A stretch of 64,000 nt of DNA from Serripes groenlandicus (Eukaryota; Mollusca; Bivalvia; Cardiida; Cardiidae). The first letter of the stretch is position 1. Each line of letters starts with the position of its first letter. The notes beneath the pieces were generated by a model. The model ran no database searches, was not told where the DNA came from, and saw only the letters and a program-made list of their open reading frames with translations. The stretch covers positions 28,360,859 to 28,424,858 of the forward strand of contig JASEVX010000007.1 in assembly GCA_031761405.1 (NCBI GenBank), given 5' to 3'. A program made the translations under genes and the position numbers. Shown piece by piece: positions 1-9,545 of this stretch.

Positions 1-462
1 GGCAAAAATTGAAAAGTTTCTTCAATAAGTTTCCAATATATAATTATTGAATAGAGTTGAAAACATTGTGGCATTTTCTCTAATTGACATAATATTTTCA
101 ATGACATCTTCTGAAGATTGATTGATTGATTGGGGTTTAACGCCGTTTTTAACAATTTCTCAGTTATATCACGGCGGCCAGTTCACCTACTCATGCATTT
201 CCTGGTTTTCTCACACCAGTACTCCACACAACAATCTTCCCAAGCAACTGGCTGCTTTTCCACATAGACAGAGCCCATTGGTGGAAGACGAATGACGCAT
301 GTCGCATTGACTTTTGTCAATCGTCGGAAAGAAAGTTGGCCGAGCCGGGATTCGAACTCACAACCTCTGGATTGACAGCCCGCGTCGCTACCGACTGAGC
401 TACCGGGGCTCGGCATCTTCTGCAGATGCTTCAAAATGTGTCTGCATGTAGAAAGGGGTTAA
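1..462 (-). mobile_element. M1 MITE, left-truncated by window edge, split by a SINE
   Basis: The part before 117 carries the internal GTTGAAAACATTGTGGCA motif of M1; the part after 413 is the M1 end, closing with GAAAGGGGTTAA at 459-462. A SINE (117-413) interrupts it, flanked by the direct repeats CATCTTCTGAAG (105-116) and CATCTTCTGCAG (414-425). Confidence 0.8.
117..413 (-). mobile_element. SINE S1, full length, with target-site duplication
   Basis: Read on the minus strand it begins with a tRNA-like head (413-339) with A-box-like GTAGCTCAGTCGGTAG and B box GAGTTCGAATCCC, and with matching acceptor-like ends GCCGAGC/GCTCGGC. The body follows, then the tail AACGGCGTTAAACCCC and a short ATCAATCA repeat. 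A 12-bp target duplication with one mismatch flanks it, so this is a retroposed copy sitting in an M1 MITE. It is tRNA-derived and not a functional tRNA gene. Confidence 0.9.
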
Positions 463-791
463 AATAAACCATAGGACCTGTTGCAGAGAGTGTGAGAATC
501 CTAAATATTGAGCCTGTTCTAGAAAGGTTGATGATCTATCTATGAAGATCAGCGTCTCCTAATTTAAACAGTAATTCCACTGACAAAATTTGTCTTTTCT
601 AAAATTTATCTATTTAATACAGGGATTGAAGCAGAAATGGGCAAATTTATCACTTAAATTCCACAATTGTTAAACAAATACAAGATAATTTCCACATTTG
701 TACACCACCCCACCCATTGTTCAGCATAGTTCCCACGACACCTTTTACATCAACAAGTCAAGTTCTAGAAAAATGCAGTGTTCTTGCTTTT
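463..791. other. No recognised feature
   Basis: AT-rich intronic sequence. No open frame, repeat unit or transposon end was recognised. Confidence 0.5.
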
Positions 792-982
792 TTAACCCTT
801 TCCCACATACAACAAATCTGCAGCAGACGACATTCTCTGACAAATGTTATGTAAGCTGATCTCTATAAATTAAAGCATATTTAATGAATAAAGTTAAAAA
901 CATTGCTCCTTTTGTCAAAATGTTTTCATAAGTTGTCTGCTGCAGAATTGCCTCAAATGCGTCCGCAGGTGGGAACTGTTAA
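792..982 (-). mobile_element. M1 MITE, older copy
   Basis: Begins TTAACCCTTTCCCACATACA and ends in a decayed terminus GTGGGAACTGTTAA. The central hairpin half is shortened. It abuts the next copy and shares its TTAA at 979-982. Confidence 0.8.
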
Positions 983-1258
983 CCCTTTCCCTTATATAAA
1001 CACTTTCTGACGCCTCTGCAGCAGACAGCTTTTTGAAAACATAGTGACAAAAGAACAAAATTGCTCAAAACAAGCAATTTTTCCTTTTGACACAATGTTT
1101 TCCACTTTTAGTCATAGGTTATCCATTCAATTATAGAGATTCTCCATGTTTTGACAAAATATGTTCAAATTCCATTCAATTATAGAGATTCTCCACGTTT
1201 TGACAAAATATGTTCAAAGTCGTCTGCTGCAGAATTGTCGTATGAGGGAAAGGGTTAA
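979..1258 (+). mobile_element. M1 MITE, young type with internal tandem duplication
   Basis: Has both TTAAs and both termini. It is 50 bp longer than the 230-bp type because a segment around TTCCATTCAATTATAGAGAT through ATATGTTCAAA is present twice (about 1118-1218). It shares a TTAA with the preceding copy. Confidence 0.9.
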
Positions 1259-1287
1259 ATCATAATTTGGCTTCTTCATCATATGTT

Positions 1288-1400
1288 GCCTCGGTGGTGT
1301 AGTGGTAGAGCCTCCGCCTCAGTTGTGGGAAGTCGGGTTTTCGATCCCCGACCGGTTCATACCAAAGAGGCTTTCCCTCCTTGGCTTCTGGTTCACCTTA
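1288..1400 (+). mobile_element. SINE S2, head and start of body, 3' truncated
   Basis: tRNA-like head GCCTCGGTGGTGTAGTGG (A box) and GGTTTTCGATCCCCGACC (B box), followed by CATACCAAAGA, as in the other S2 copies. The tail is missing. Confidence 0.7.
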
Positions 1401-1424
1401 GATGACCTTTTGGAATTTCTTGAA

Positions 1425-1612
1425 TCCTGAATTCTTTCTCCTTTTGCCCAAAGTAACTTTTCAATGCCAACAACAGATAGCTGTCATTGCCTCAAAATGT
1501 GTCTGCATGTGGGAAAGTATCAATGATCAGTTTCTCCTTTTGCCAACAATACTTTCAATTTATGTCAACCGCTGTAAATGAGTCAAAGCCTGACTTCATG
1601 TGGGAAAGGGAA
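1425..1612 (-). mobile_element. M1 MITE relics, two decayed pieces
   Basis: Two successive stretches with TTTCTCCTTTTGCC and endings GTCTGCATGTGGGAAAG (about 1520) and TTCATGTGGGAAAGGG (about 1610). They look like eroded 3' halves of M1. Confidence 0.5.
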
Positions 1613-1775
1613 GTCAACTGTTGTCAAACAAAGGATTACAGGTGAGTTACCTTTATACTAATTTATGGATTAATGGTTGAGTGTCCTCTTTAGGACTTGA
1701 CATCTTGGTCAGTGCCTTTATTTGATTTATTTAGCCAATAAGTCACAGAATCTGGCACAAATTGAAACAAGAGTG

Positions 1776-2213
1776 TTAACTTTTTCCCACATCTCATGTC
1801 ATTTGAGGCATCTGCAGCAGACTTTTGAAAACATTTGGGCAAAAGCAGAAATTGCTCATATTAACCCTTTCCCTCATACAGCAATTCTGCAGCAGACGAC
1901 TTTGAACGTATTTTGTCAAACAATGGAAAATCTCTATAATTGAATGGATAAACTATGACAACAAGTGGAAAACATTGTGGCAAAAGGAGAATTTGCACGT
2001 TTTGTGCAATTTCTTCTTTGGTCACTATGTTTTCAAAAAGCTGTCTGCTGCAGAGGCGTCAGAAAGCGTCTATATGAGGGAAAGGGTTAAACAATTTCTC
2101 CATCTGCTACAATATTGTCGACTCTATCATTTAAAGTGAGTTTCCATATTAATGCTTCAATGTTTTCATAGTCATCTCCTAAAGATTTGTTGTATGTGGG
2201 AAAGCAGGGTTAA
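1776..2213 (+). mobile_element. M1 MITE (old) interrupted by a younger M1 copy
   Basis: The left part (1776-1860) runs from the TTAA end to AAATTGCTCATA. The right part (2091-2213) resumes with ACAATTTCTCC and ends GTATGTGGGAAAGCAGGGTTAA. The two parts join across the hairpin loop when the copy at 1861-2090 is removed. Confidence 0.85.
1861..2090 (-). mobile_element. M1 MITE, young 230-bp copy inserted in another M1
   Basis: Exactly 230 bp with TTAA on both sides and near-intact CCCTTTCCCTCATA/TATGAGGGAAAGGG termini. The duplicated TTAA is the target in the hairpin loop of the older host copy. Confidence 0.93.
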
Positions 2214-2722
2214 AAGGAACATAAATGTGTTGGCTACCAATCAAGCATTACAGACAGACAGACTAACAGAAAGACAACAAAGAAGTGACCTGTAAAATTG
2301 TCATCCTGAGTGCTGCTAAAGAAAACAACACAGACGCTAAGAGCAAATTCTCTTTTTCCCAACATGTTTTTAAAATTTGCATGCAAAAGAGGCATTTATA
2401 TCACTGATGTTGACATTTAAAACATTCTTGGCAAGATCAAGTTACATCTAATTTGCTCATACAAATCAGAATATAACCATTTCCTATTCTATGACACAAC
2501 CTTGAACCTTTCGAGGCTATAATTATAGCTGTAACAACTTAATTATGTAAACAAGAGCAACAACTGCCAGAACAGCCGCAAAATATCACAAATTGACAAG
2601 AAACACAACTTTTCCTATCTGGTGGGGATGCTCGTTAAAACTTCTACATTCTTCGTGGTATACGCCAACACACTAGAACCTTATACAGACAACATGTGAT
2701 GGCTCTGCAGGCAATTAGCATA
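2214..2722. other. No recognised feature
   Basis: AT-rich sequence without repeats or frames that I recognise. Confidence 0.5.
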
Positions 2723-2922
2723 TGACGCCTCCGCAGCAGACGGCTTTTTGAAAACATAGTGACAAAAGAAGAAATTGCACAAAACGTGCAATTTCTCCTT
2801 TTGCCACAATGTTTTCCACTTTTTGTCATAGGTTATCCATTCAATTATTGAGATTTTCTATTTTTTGACAAAATATGTTTAAAGTCGTCTGCTGTAGAAT
2901 TGCCGTATGAGGGAAAGGGTTA
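2723..2922 (+). mobile_element. M1 MITE, young type, 5' truncated
   Basis: Starts inside the element at ATGACGCCTCCGCAGCAGAC, keeps the GCAC/GTGC hairpin and the complete right end GAGGGAAAGGGTTAA. The left terminal repeat is absent. Confidence 0.88.
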
Positions 2923-2966
2923 AAAGATGTGTTAAAATGTGTCTGCGAGTGGTAAAAGGGTTAAAA
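2923..2966 (-). mobile_element. M1 MITE end fragment
   Basis: Reads TTAAAATGTGTCTGCGAGTG and GTAAAAGGGTTAA, the terminal piece of an older M1 in the opposite orientation, directly abutting the preceding copy. Confidence 0.55.
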
Positions 2967-3427
2967 CTATTGCCTAAAATGTTTTCTTAGCCTATGGTTC
3001 TAAAAATATCAGCAGTAAAAAGCAGTAAAACTTGTGATGAAGTAACTTGCTGATAAGCCCCACAAGAGTAATTACCCATGTAATTGTTCAGGTGAATCAT
3101 AGTGTGGGTAAGATTAAAGCTATTTCCAGTACTATTGTTTGTTAGTTCAATCATACTCCTAAGCAATTAACCTGTGACTTGCATCAGAATCAGACTTCTC
3201 TATTTCACCAGCAAGCTTCTCCAATCTAAACAATTATGTTCAGAAATAATTTGGAAAGGCTTAATCAAAAGTGCCTTGAATTCCTTTTTCACAATTTCTT
3301 AGTATGAGTTGATTTTGTTTTATAAGTTGATCACTTAAATTTGCAAAAAGACAATCTCATATCATCAGCTCAAAACAATTTGGTGATTACATGTACATGT
3401 ATGTCATTTTACACTTTCCTTTGTTAT

Positions 3428-3938
3428 ATTCCTGACCATCCTCGGAACCCAGGCTATTCATAACATATATGATACCCTGGGCAAATTGGCTAGCGAAACT
3501 TCGTAGTCATGAATAATTCATGAGGTGAAATCCAGCCGCTTGATTGGTTGCATGCTACAAATTTCAGGAGATGTACAGTAATAACAGTGTACGAGGGGTG
3601 TTCGGAAAGTATCAGGACAAGTGCCTTAACATTCTTATTTTTTTATGATTGAACACAATTCTTTAAACATACATAGCTTTATATACCATTTATTCATTTT
3701 CAAAAGCAAAATTACAAAATTAAAAATAAGACGCTAGTTATATAGAGCTATGTATGTTGAAAGAATTGTGTACGCATATTTAAAAAAAACTGTTACGGCA
3801 CTTGTCCCGAAACTTTCCGAACACCCCTCGTAGTTACGGAGAAAATCGAGGTGCACGCTTTACGAAGTTTCGCTAGCCAATTTGCCCAGGGTATCATATG
3901 TGTTATGAATAGCCTGGGTACCGAGGATGATTCCTGAC
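3428..3938. mobile_element. Foldback DNA element with long TIRs and 9-bp target duplication
   Basis: About 72-bp inverted repeats (3437-3510 against 3858-3929), starting CATCCTCGG and running through AATTGGCTAGCGAAACTTCG. The direct repeat ATTCCTGAC flanks both sides (3428-3436 and 3930-3938). A 9-bp duplication with long TIRs is the usual pattern of Mutator-like (MULE) elements. No transposase is present; the middle is occupied by a second foldback. Confidence 0.85.
3590..3832. mobile_element. Mariner-like foldback MITE nested in the preceding element
   Basis: Inverted termini CGAGGGGTGTTCGGAAAGT and their complement, flanked by TA on both sides (3590-3591, 3831-3832), the target preference of Tc1/mariner. 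The arms remain complementary for about 100 bp each, so it is almost one hairpin. No coding sequence. Confidence 0.8.
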
Positions 3939-4109
3939 ATAACAACATTGACATTGCAAAGAAAGTTGCAACAGAATAAACATGTCCTATATTTGACCTT
4001 AAAGGTGCATATCTGACCTGCTGTTGTTAATGAGCATTATGACATTCTATTGTTCAGGATGCCCTTGCCCTTTGTGTATCCAAAGCATGAAATGGAAATC
4101 AATCCACTT

Positions 4110-4329
4110 ATTTCATTCCTATTCCCCATGTAGATGCATTAAATTTGGATGCACTTGCAGCAGACACCCTTTTAAAATCAGTGTGACGAAACTGCATGTA
4201 TCGAAATCAGCTATCTATTCATTTGCAACAAATTGTTTTCAACTCTATTCAGTAATTATATTTTCATTTTTTCCATAATGTTTTCAGAGTCATCTGTTGC
4301 AGATTTTGTTGTTAGAGGGGAATGGTTAA
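4110..4329 (+). mobile_element. M1 MITE, old copy
   Basis: Recognisable by TGCAGCAGACACCC, GTTTTCAACTCTATTCAGTA and the end GTTGTTAGAGGGGAATGGTTAA. The left terminus is eroded. Confidence 0.65.
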
Positions 4330-4477
4330 TAGATCGACTAACGATGGATTTAAACTATATGAACGGAATCAATTTATGTTATTGAATTTTAGTCATTCAA
4401 TTGTTTTGCACATTTTAATCATTCTTAAACATGTATGTCACGATTTTGGGGTTTAAAAATGGAATTTAGCAATCCAG

Positions 4478-4612
4478 AACTTTGATTGAATTGAAAACAA
4501 TGTGTGTAAAGGATAAATTATTCAATTAGAGCAATTTAAAGCAATTTCTCCTTTTATCACAATTCTTTCAAAAGTCATCTGATGCAGAGGCATCTAAAGT
4601 ACCTGAATGGTT
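4478..4612 (-). mobile_element. M1 MITE relic
   Basis: Contains GAATTGAAAACAATGTG, AGCAATTTCTCCTTTTATCA and CATCTGATGCAGAGGC; both ends decayed. Confidence 0.5.
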
Positions 4613-4702
4613 ACCAAGAGGAATAATTTCATTCAATTGACCTCACATGGTGGGCGAGTTTACAATGGACTGACCTCACACAGTCCATGACAATTTACAC
4701 AC

Positions 4703-4863
4703 TTAATCCCACATACAACATATCTGCAGCGGCCGACTTTGAAATAAGCTAGACAAAACTGTGGAAAATCTCTATAGAGGGGAAATTGCTTATCGCAACA
4801 CTTTTTTCAAAAGATGCCTGCTGGAGATTTGTCAAATTTCATATACAAATCGGAAATGTTTAA
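4703..4863 (-). mobile_element. M1 MITE, old, shortened
   Basis: Begins TTAATCCCACATACAACATA with CTGCAGCGGCCGAC and ends near GGAAATGTTTAA. Much of the interior is deleted. Confidence 0.6.
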
Positions 4864-5089
4864 TCAGTAATCACAACCTTGTAATGGCCGTCAGTGTTTA
4901 TTAATTGTTAACCAAACTTCAAATGACATTTCTGTCTGTTATCAAAGGGTATATTGACAAGGTTAACACTACAGGTATAATTTGACAGGCCTTATCAACA
5001 TAAATGTTGATACTTACCTGTTAAGCACTCTTCTTCTTATTAGTCAAGAGTGTTCAAAGAAACACATGTGTCGCCTGACAAAAAGTCAC

Positions 5090-5128
5090 TCAACCCTTTC
5101 CCACATACAATAATTCTGCAGCAGACAA
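5090..5128 (-). mobile_element. M1 MITE 5'-end fragment
   Basis: CCCTTTCCCACATACAATAA followed by TCTGCAGCAGACAACG; the rest of the element is missing. Confidence 0.6.
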
Positions 5129-5207
5129 CGTGTACTTGTTTAATGATATCTCTCAAACAGATTAATTTAGGGATGCAAAAGCATTTCCAGGTCTTGGCCA
5201 ACCACAT

Positions 5208-5447
5208 TTAAACCCTTTCCCACATACGGCAAATCTCAAATCTGAAGCTCAGTGAAAACATCCAGGCAATATATGGAAAATCTCTAAAAATAAAAGTACA
5301 ATTTTATATAATGATTGATTCAAGTTTAACACATTGTTGCATAAGAAAATATTGCTTATAACAAGATATATCTCCTTTTGCCACCATGATTTCAAAGGTA
5401 GTGTGTTGCAGATGGGTCAAAACTCATCTGCATTATGGTAAGAGTTA
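5208..5447 (-). mobile_element. M1 MITE, old copy
   Basis: Runs from CCCTTTCCCACATACGGCAA through AAATCTCTAAAAATAAAAG and TCTCCTTTTGCCACCATG to a decayed right end near 5447. Confidence 0.7.
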
Positions 5448-5475
5448 CCAGTAGTAACTTATGAGTTAAAATATG

Positions 5476-5565
5476 TAAAAGCAATTCCTCCATTTACCAC
5501 AATGTTTTCAAAAGGCATCTGCTGCAAATTGCATTTAGATGCATATGAAGGTGGGAAAGGGTTAA
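5476..5565 (-). mobile_element. M1 MITE, right half only
   Basis: Starts at GCAATTCCTCCATTTACCAC and ends GGTGGGAAAGGGTTAA. Confidence 0.7.
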
Positions 5566-5855
5566 GATGATAATGTGCATCAATGCACTTTTAAAATGAA
5601 GCCACAGGCATATTTTTGATAACAGACCAATGGCTGGTTTATAGTACATTAATTTTAAGTTGACTTGTCTGAAAAGAGCCGCCATTGTAATACCTAGCAA
5701 ATTTGAAAGTATCAACTTTCACACCATAAAATGTCATTTAATTCTCCCTTCTTTCATACTTGGCTCAGACTTCATCTGGTCATTCACACTTAACGTAAAA
5801 TTCTCTCCCACTTAATGTAACATTCTCTTAGTCAAATTAGTGTTTCTTGAGTCAC

Positions 5856-6025
5856 TTAACCATTTCTTTCATGCATTTTGATGAATCTGCAGACAACATT
5901 TGAAACATTGTAGCATTCCAGAAATTTCTCATTTTGCCACAACAATGACTTTTAATCTTCGTATCTTTGCCTGGATGTTTTCGAAGTCATCTGCTGCAGA
6001 CTTGCTGTAAGAGTGAAAGGGTTCC
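5856..6025 (+). mobile_element. M1 MITE, old, shortened
   Basis: TTAACCATTTCTTTCATGCA at the left; CATCTGCTGCAGACTTGC and GAGTGAAAGGGTT at the right. Confidence 0.65.
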
Positions 6026-6124
6026 TAGTACCAACTGCATTGTATGGTGTGTTTATATATACATACACCCAGAACCCAGGGACCCATTGAACTATCCATT
6101 TCATGGTCCCTTAGGTCAGTTAGA

Positions 6125-6391
6125 ATGATTGATTGATCGTTTGGTGTATTACGCCGCTTTCAACACTTGTTCAGTTATATCACGCTGTTACCTGGGTAAG
6201 TTACCAGAACTACTGGTCCATTTAACCTGACACCAGCCAGTCAGTCCTAATTAATGCTAACTCTGCAACCCTGAACGCCAAGGAGTGCAGCCATTACTAC
6301 CATTTTTAAAGTCTTTGGTATGACCAGGCGGGGATCGAACCCGATCTTCAGCACCCGAGGCAGACGCTCTACCAATACACCACCGAGGCGG
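6125..6391 (-). mobile_element. SINE S2, near full length
   Basis: On the minus strand: head CCGCCTCGGTGGTGTATTGG, B box GGGTTCGATCCCCGCC, then CATACCAAAGAC, a body with ACTCCTTGGCGTTCAGGG, and the tail AGTTATATCACG (complement) with ATTGATTGAT at the far end. Used here as the reference for the S2 family. Confidence 0.85.
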
Positions 6392-6416
6392 TTTGTGCAT
6401 ATGGGAAGGGGTTACA
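6392..6416 (+). mobile_element. M1 MITE end fragment
   Basis: TTTGTGCATATGGGAAGGGG followed by TTAC, next to the S2 head. It may be what is left of an M1 that hosted the SINE. Confidence 0.4.
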
Positions 6417-6461
6417 TATTATGTCACATCGATAGTATGCCTAATCTTTCTGTTTACAGAA

Positions 6462-6540
6462 GGTATGACCCGGCCGGGGATTGAACCTGCGACCTACGGC
6501 ATTCGAGACGGATGTTCAGAGTATCACTACACAACCGACT
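6462..6540 (-). mobile_element. SINE S2 head fragment
   Basis: GGTATGACCCGGCCGGGGAT followed by TGAACCTGCGACC is the S2 tRNA-like head in reverse; body and tail absent. Confidence 0.65.
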
Positions 6541-6973
6541 TGTGTTTTTTATGATAAATGGGGAGATGTTTATTAACTGTTATAATTTATGTACAACCAT
6601 TACACCATCCTCTTTTGAAAGGTTTCATACCCCTAGGCTATATAGATTCATTTGACATAGACAACTGCATTTATTATCATTTACACTATGTTTCAGTTTT
6701 TAGGTGTTTTTAAGATACAAAGCATAAGAAATCATAATATCTTAATGTCAATTGAAATACGAGTTGGCTTTTCTTAACTGTGTAGATCAGCCTGTACATT
6801 TGCTCGCTTACAGAATCTACACAAACTTATGTCAGCAATATTTTATAACTGGTTTACGATAGCACAGGCATAAATGAGGGATCCATCATCCTCTTTGCCA
6901 CTAGACAAGACAAGTTACAAGATGTACAGAAATGTGCAATCTAAACATATTTTTTTTCTGTAAATGGATTATT
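6541..6973. other. No recognised feature
   Basis: AT-rich intronic sequence; nothing recognised. Confidence 0.5.
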
Positions 6974-7172
6974 TTAACCCTTTCTCATAATTATGTAGAT
7001 GCATTATTATTCATCTGCAGCAGACAATTTAATTAAAGGAAAATAATGAAAAAATAATGAATGTTTGTAACTTCAGTTTGAAAACTGTTAGTTCATTTAT
7101 AAAGATAATTTCATACTTTTCCTTTGATGTTTTCAAAGTTATCTGCTAACTATTGTTTGTGGGGAAAGGTAA
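6974..7172 (+). mobile_element. M1 MITE, old copy
   Basis: TTAACCCTTTCTCATAATTA at the left, CATCTGCAGCAGACAA, then a decayed right end GTTTGTGGGGAAAGGTAAC. The hairpin is largely lost. Confidence 0.65.
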
Positions 7173-7394
7173 CACTTACAGTAGTGTATGTCAATAAACA
7201 ACAACCAATTGTTCAAAACAATGAACTTCATTCTTTTCTTATAACAAAGAATGTCTGATGCAGCAAGAACAAAATATGAAGCTATTTTAAGTGCAGGTTG
7301 TGAGTATTACTTCAACCATTTCCTGCATGATGATATTGACTTTTCTCCCCGTCATGCATTTTTGTCCAGAAAACTTGACACATCAGGGCAAGGT

Positions 7395-7621
7395 TTAACC
7401 CTTTCCCTCATACGACAATTCTGCAGCAGACGACTTTGAACGTATTAATCAAAACATAGAAAATCTCCAAAATTGAATGAATAACATATGACAAAAAGTG
7501 GAAAACATTGTGGCAAAAGGAGAAATTGCACGTTCTGTGCAATTTCTTCTTTTGTCACTATGTTTTCAAAAAGCCGTCTGCTGCAGGTGTCAGAAACCGT
7601 CTATATGAGGGAAAGGGTTAA
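7395..7621 (-). mobile_element. M1 MITE, young copy
   Basis: 227 bp with TTAA at both ends; hairpin stem GCAC/GTGC with loop GTTCT. Three bases shorter than the 230-bp type near GCAGGTGTCAG. Confidence 0.92.
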
Positions 7622-7663
7622 TGTAGATCTCTGCATATTGTATTCTTCGCGTAATACATATTT

Positions 7664-7839
7664 GAACCCGTTCCCAGAATTAAGCAAAACTATTTTCAAA
7701 ATTCTCTATAAATGAAAGTAAAATGATTGAATAGAGTTGAAAACATTGTGGCAAAAGGAAAAAAAATGCTCATTATGGTGGTTTCAAAAGTTGTCTGCTG
7801 TTGATATGTCAAAATATGTCTGAATGTAGGAAGGGTTAA
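7664..7839 (-). mobile_element. M1 MITE, old copy
   Basis: Decayed left end GAACCCGTTCCCAG, internal AGTTGAAAACATTGTGGCAA, right end GTAGGAAGGGTTAA. Confidence 0.7.
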
Positions 7840-7918
7840 GTAGACAGTCCTTTATATTCACTGTAATAATGCATTCATATGAGTGAATAACAAAATGCAT
7901 GAATAATTCTAAGTTTAG

Positions 7919-8040
7919 TTAAACCCTTTCCCACATTCCATAAGAAAATCTTCATTAATAAATATACAACTATTCCATAGAGTTAAAAACATTCTTGCAA
8001 ATATAAAATCAGGTAAAAAGATGAGCAATTTTATAATTTT
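7919..8040 (-). mobile_element. M1 MITE, left part only
   Basis: AAACCCTTTCCCACATTCCA then ATAGAGTTAAAAACATTCTT; no right terminus found. Confidence 0.55.
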
Positions 8041-8136
8041 TTGTTGTCAATTCAACGTACTATGACAATATAAAACTTTTAAGTAAAATTCGCCATCAAG
8101 CACGTCACTTGCTACAACAAAACACCTCTATCGGAT

Positions 8137-8268
8137 TTAATCCCTTTGCCCATGCAACTCCACATTTTGACGCTTCTGCAGAGGTTGAATTTACGAAACA
8201 TTGTGATGAAGGAAAAATTGCTTGTCTTGAGGAATTTCTACTTTTCAGTCATAAATGGTCATGTATCT
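8137..8268 (+). mobile_element. M1 MITE, decayed left part
   Basis: TTAATCCCTTTGCCCATGCA, CATTTTGACGCTTCTGCAGA, GAAACATTGTGATGAAGG; the right half is missing. Confidence 0.5.
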
Positions 8269-8302
8269 CATCGATCCCTGACAAGCTAAAAATTGGACAT
8301 CT

Positions 8303-8534
8303 TTAACTCTTTCCCTCATATAGACGCTTTCTGACGCCTCTGAAGCAGACGGATGTTTGAAAACATAGTGACAAAAGAAGAAATTGCTCAAAACGAGCAA
8401 TTTCTCCTTTTGACACAATGTTTTCCACTTTTAGTCATACTGGTTATCCATTCAATTATAGAGATTTTCTATTTTTTGACAAAATATGTTAAAAGTTGTC
8501 TGCTGCAGATTTTTTGTATCAGGGAAAAGGTTAA
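8303..8534 (+). mobile_element. M1 MITE, young copy
   Basis: 232 bp, TTAA on both sides. The hairpin stem is GCTC/GAGC with loop AAAAC, the alternative paired state to GCAC/GTGC. Confidence 0.92.
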
Positions 8535-8667
8535 TTCGTAATTTATATCCAACAGTGAAAGCTCAGGCAAACCTATGTGAATAATGGTCTTGTTTTTACT
8601 GCTCTATATATTCACTTACAGCAAAACCCCAACACAATGCTACACATCCAGTGATATATCAACCATG

Positions 8668-8900
8668 TTCACCCTTTCCCACATACAACAACTCAACAGC
8701 AGACGACTTTGAAAACGTCGGTCAAAAATATGGAAATTCTCTGTAAATAAAAGAACTATAATTGAATAAAGTTGAAGACATTATAAGTGGTAAAAGGAGA
8801 AATTGCTCGTTTTGAGCAATTTCAGCTTTTGTCGCTATGTTTTCAAAAGTCCTCTGCTGCAGAGTCGTCAGATAGCGTATATATGTGGGAAAGGGGTTAA
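8668..8900 (-). mobile_element. M1 MITE, intermediate age
   Basis: Left flank TTCA in place of TTAA, right flank TTAA. Hairpin GAAATTGCTCGTTTTGAGCA. Termini CCCTTTCCCACATA and ATATGTGGGAAAGGG are intact apart from one extra G. Confidence 0.88.
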
Positions 8901-9074
8901 GCTAAAACAGAGAGATTCATTTTCGCTTGCTGCGACTCATTTTTATTGAAATTGCAGATTTAAAAAAAGAGGGCTTATTTAAGATTTCGAAACCTGATCC
9001 AGTCCGCCTACACAACAACAGATTGATCTTTTTATCTGTTTTAGACAGGTAATACAAATCATAGAACAAATCAT

Positions 9075-9304
9075 TTAACCCTTTCCCTCATATAGACGCT
9101 TTCTGACGCCTCTGCAGCAGACGGCTTTTTGAAAACATAGTAACAAAAGAAGAAATTGCACAAAACGTGCAATTTCTCCTTTTGCCACAATGTTTTCCAC
9201 TTTTTGTCATAGGTTATCCATTCAACTATGGAGATTTTCTATGTTTTGACAAAATATGTTCAAAGTCGTCTGCTGCAGAATTGTCGTATGTGGGAAAGGG
9301 TTAA
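9075..9304 (+). mobile_element. M1 MITE, reference young copy (piggyBac-type, 230 bp)
   Basis: Non-autonomous DNA transposon with no coding capacity. Layout: TTAA; terminal repeat CCCTTTCCCTCATATAGACG; subterminal CTGCAGCAGACG; internal hairpin GAAATTGCAC-AAAAC-GTGCAATTTC, whose outer arms extend to GAAAACAT/ATGTTTTC; AT-rich spacer; subterminal CGTCTGCTGCAG; terminal repeat GTGGGAAAGGG; TTAA. TTAA targets and CCC/GGG termini are characteristic of the piggyBac superfamily. Mobilisation would need a transposase from elsewhere; none is in the window. Confidence 0.95.
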
Positions 9305-9345
9305 CCATTTCCCTTCTTCAGACAGCTTTTGAAGCACTATCAGCA
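9301..9345 (+). mobile_element. M1 MITE 5'-end fragment abutting previous copy
   Basis: TTAACCATTTCCCTTCTTCA followed by GACAGCTTTTGAAGCA; shares the TTAA of the preceding element. Confidence 0.45.
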
Positions 9346-9487
9346 CCTTGCAATCAATCAGTATCTAAGTATTGGATTTCTGGCACCACAGTACTCAACA
9401 GGCAACTGACTAACAAATCTCACATAGATAATTCAACTCATCAGTAGAATACAAATGATGCTAGTCTAACTGAATCATTGAATGAAT

Positions 9488-9545
9488 GCCCCGAGACAGG
9501 GTTCAAACTTGTGACCTTTTTATTACCGACTGAGCTATCATGGCT
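9488..9545 (-). mobile_element. SINE S1 head relic
   Basis: GGGTTCAAACTTGTGACC and TACCGACTGAGCTATCATGG are the B-box and A-box sides of an S1 head in reverse. Confidence 0.55.

Noticed and set aside
339..413. tRNA gene candidate (and similar heads at 6323, 16925, 47926, 62340)
   Set aside because: The boxes are present, but each is the head of a SINE with body, tail and, for several, a target duplication. The anticodon arms do not pair cleanly.
7488..7715. Many 60-90-codon frames beginning in M1 copies (for example with NIVTKEEIA or FENIVAKE)
   Set aside because: They recur because M1 recurs; they read hairpin and terminal repeat sequence and end at random outside it.
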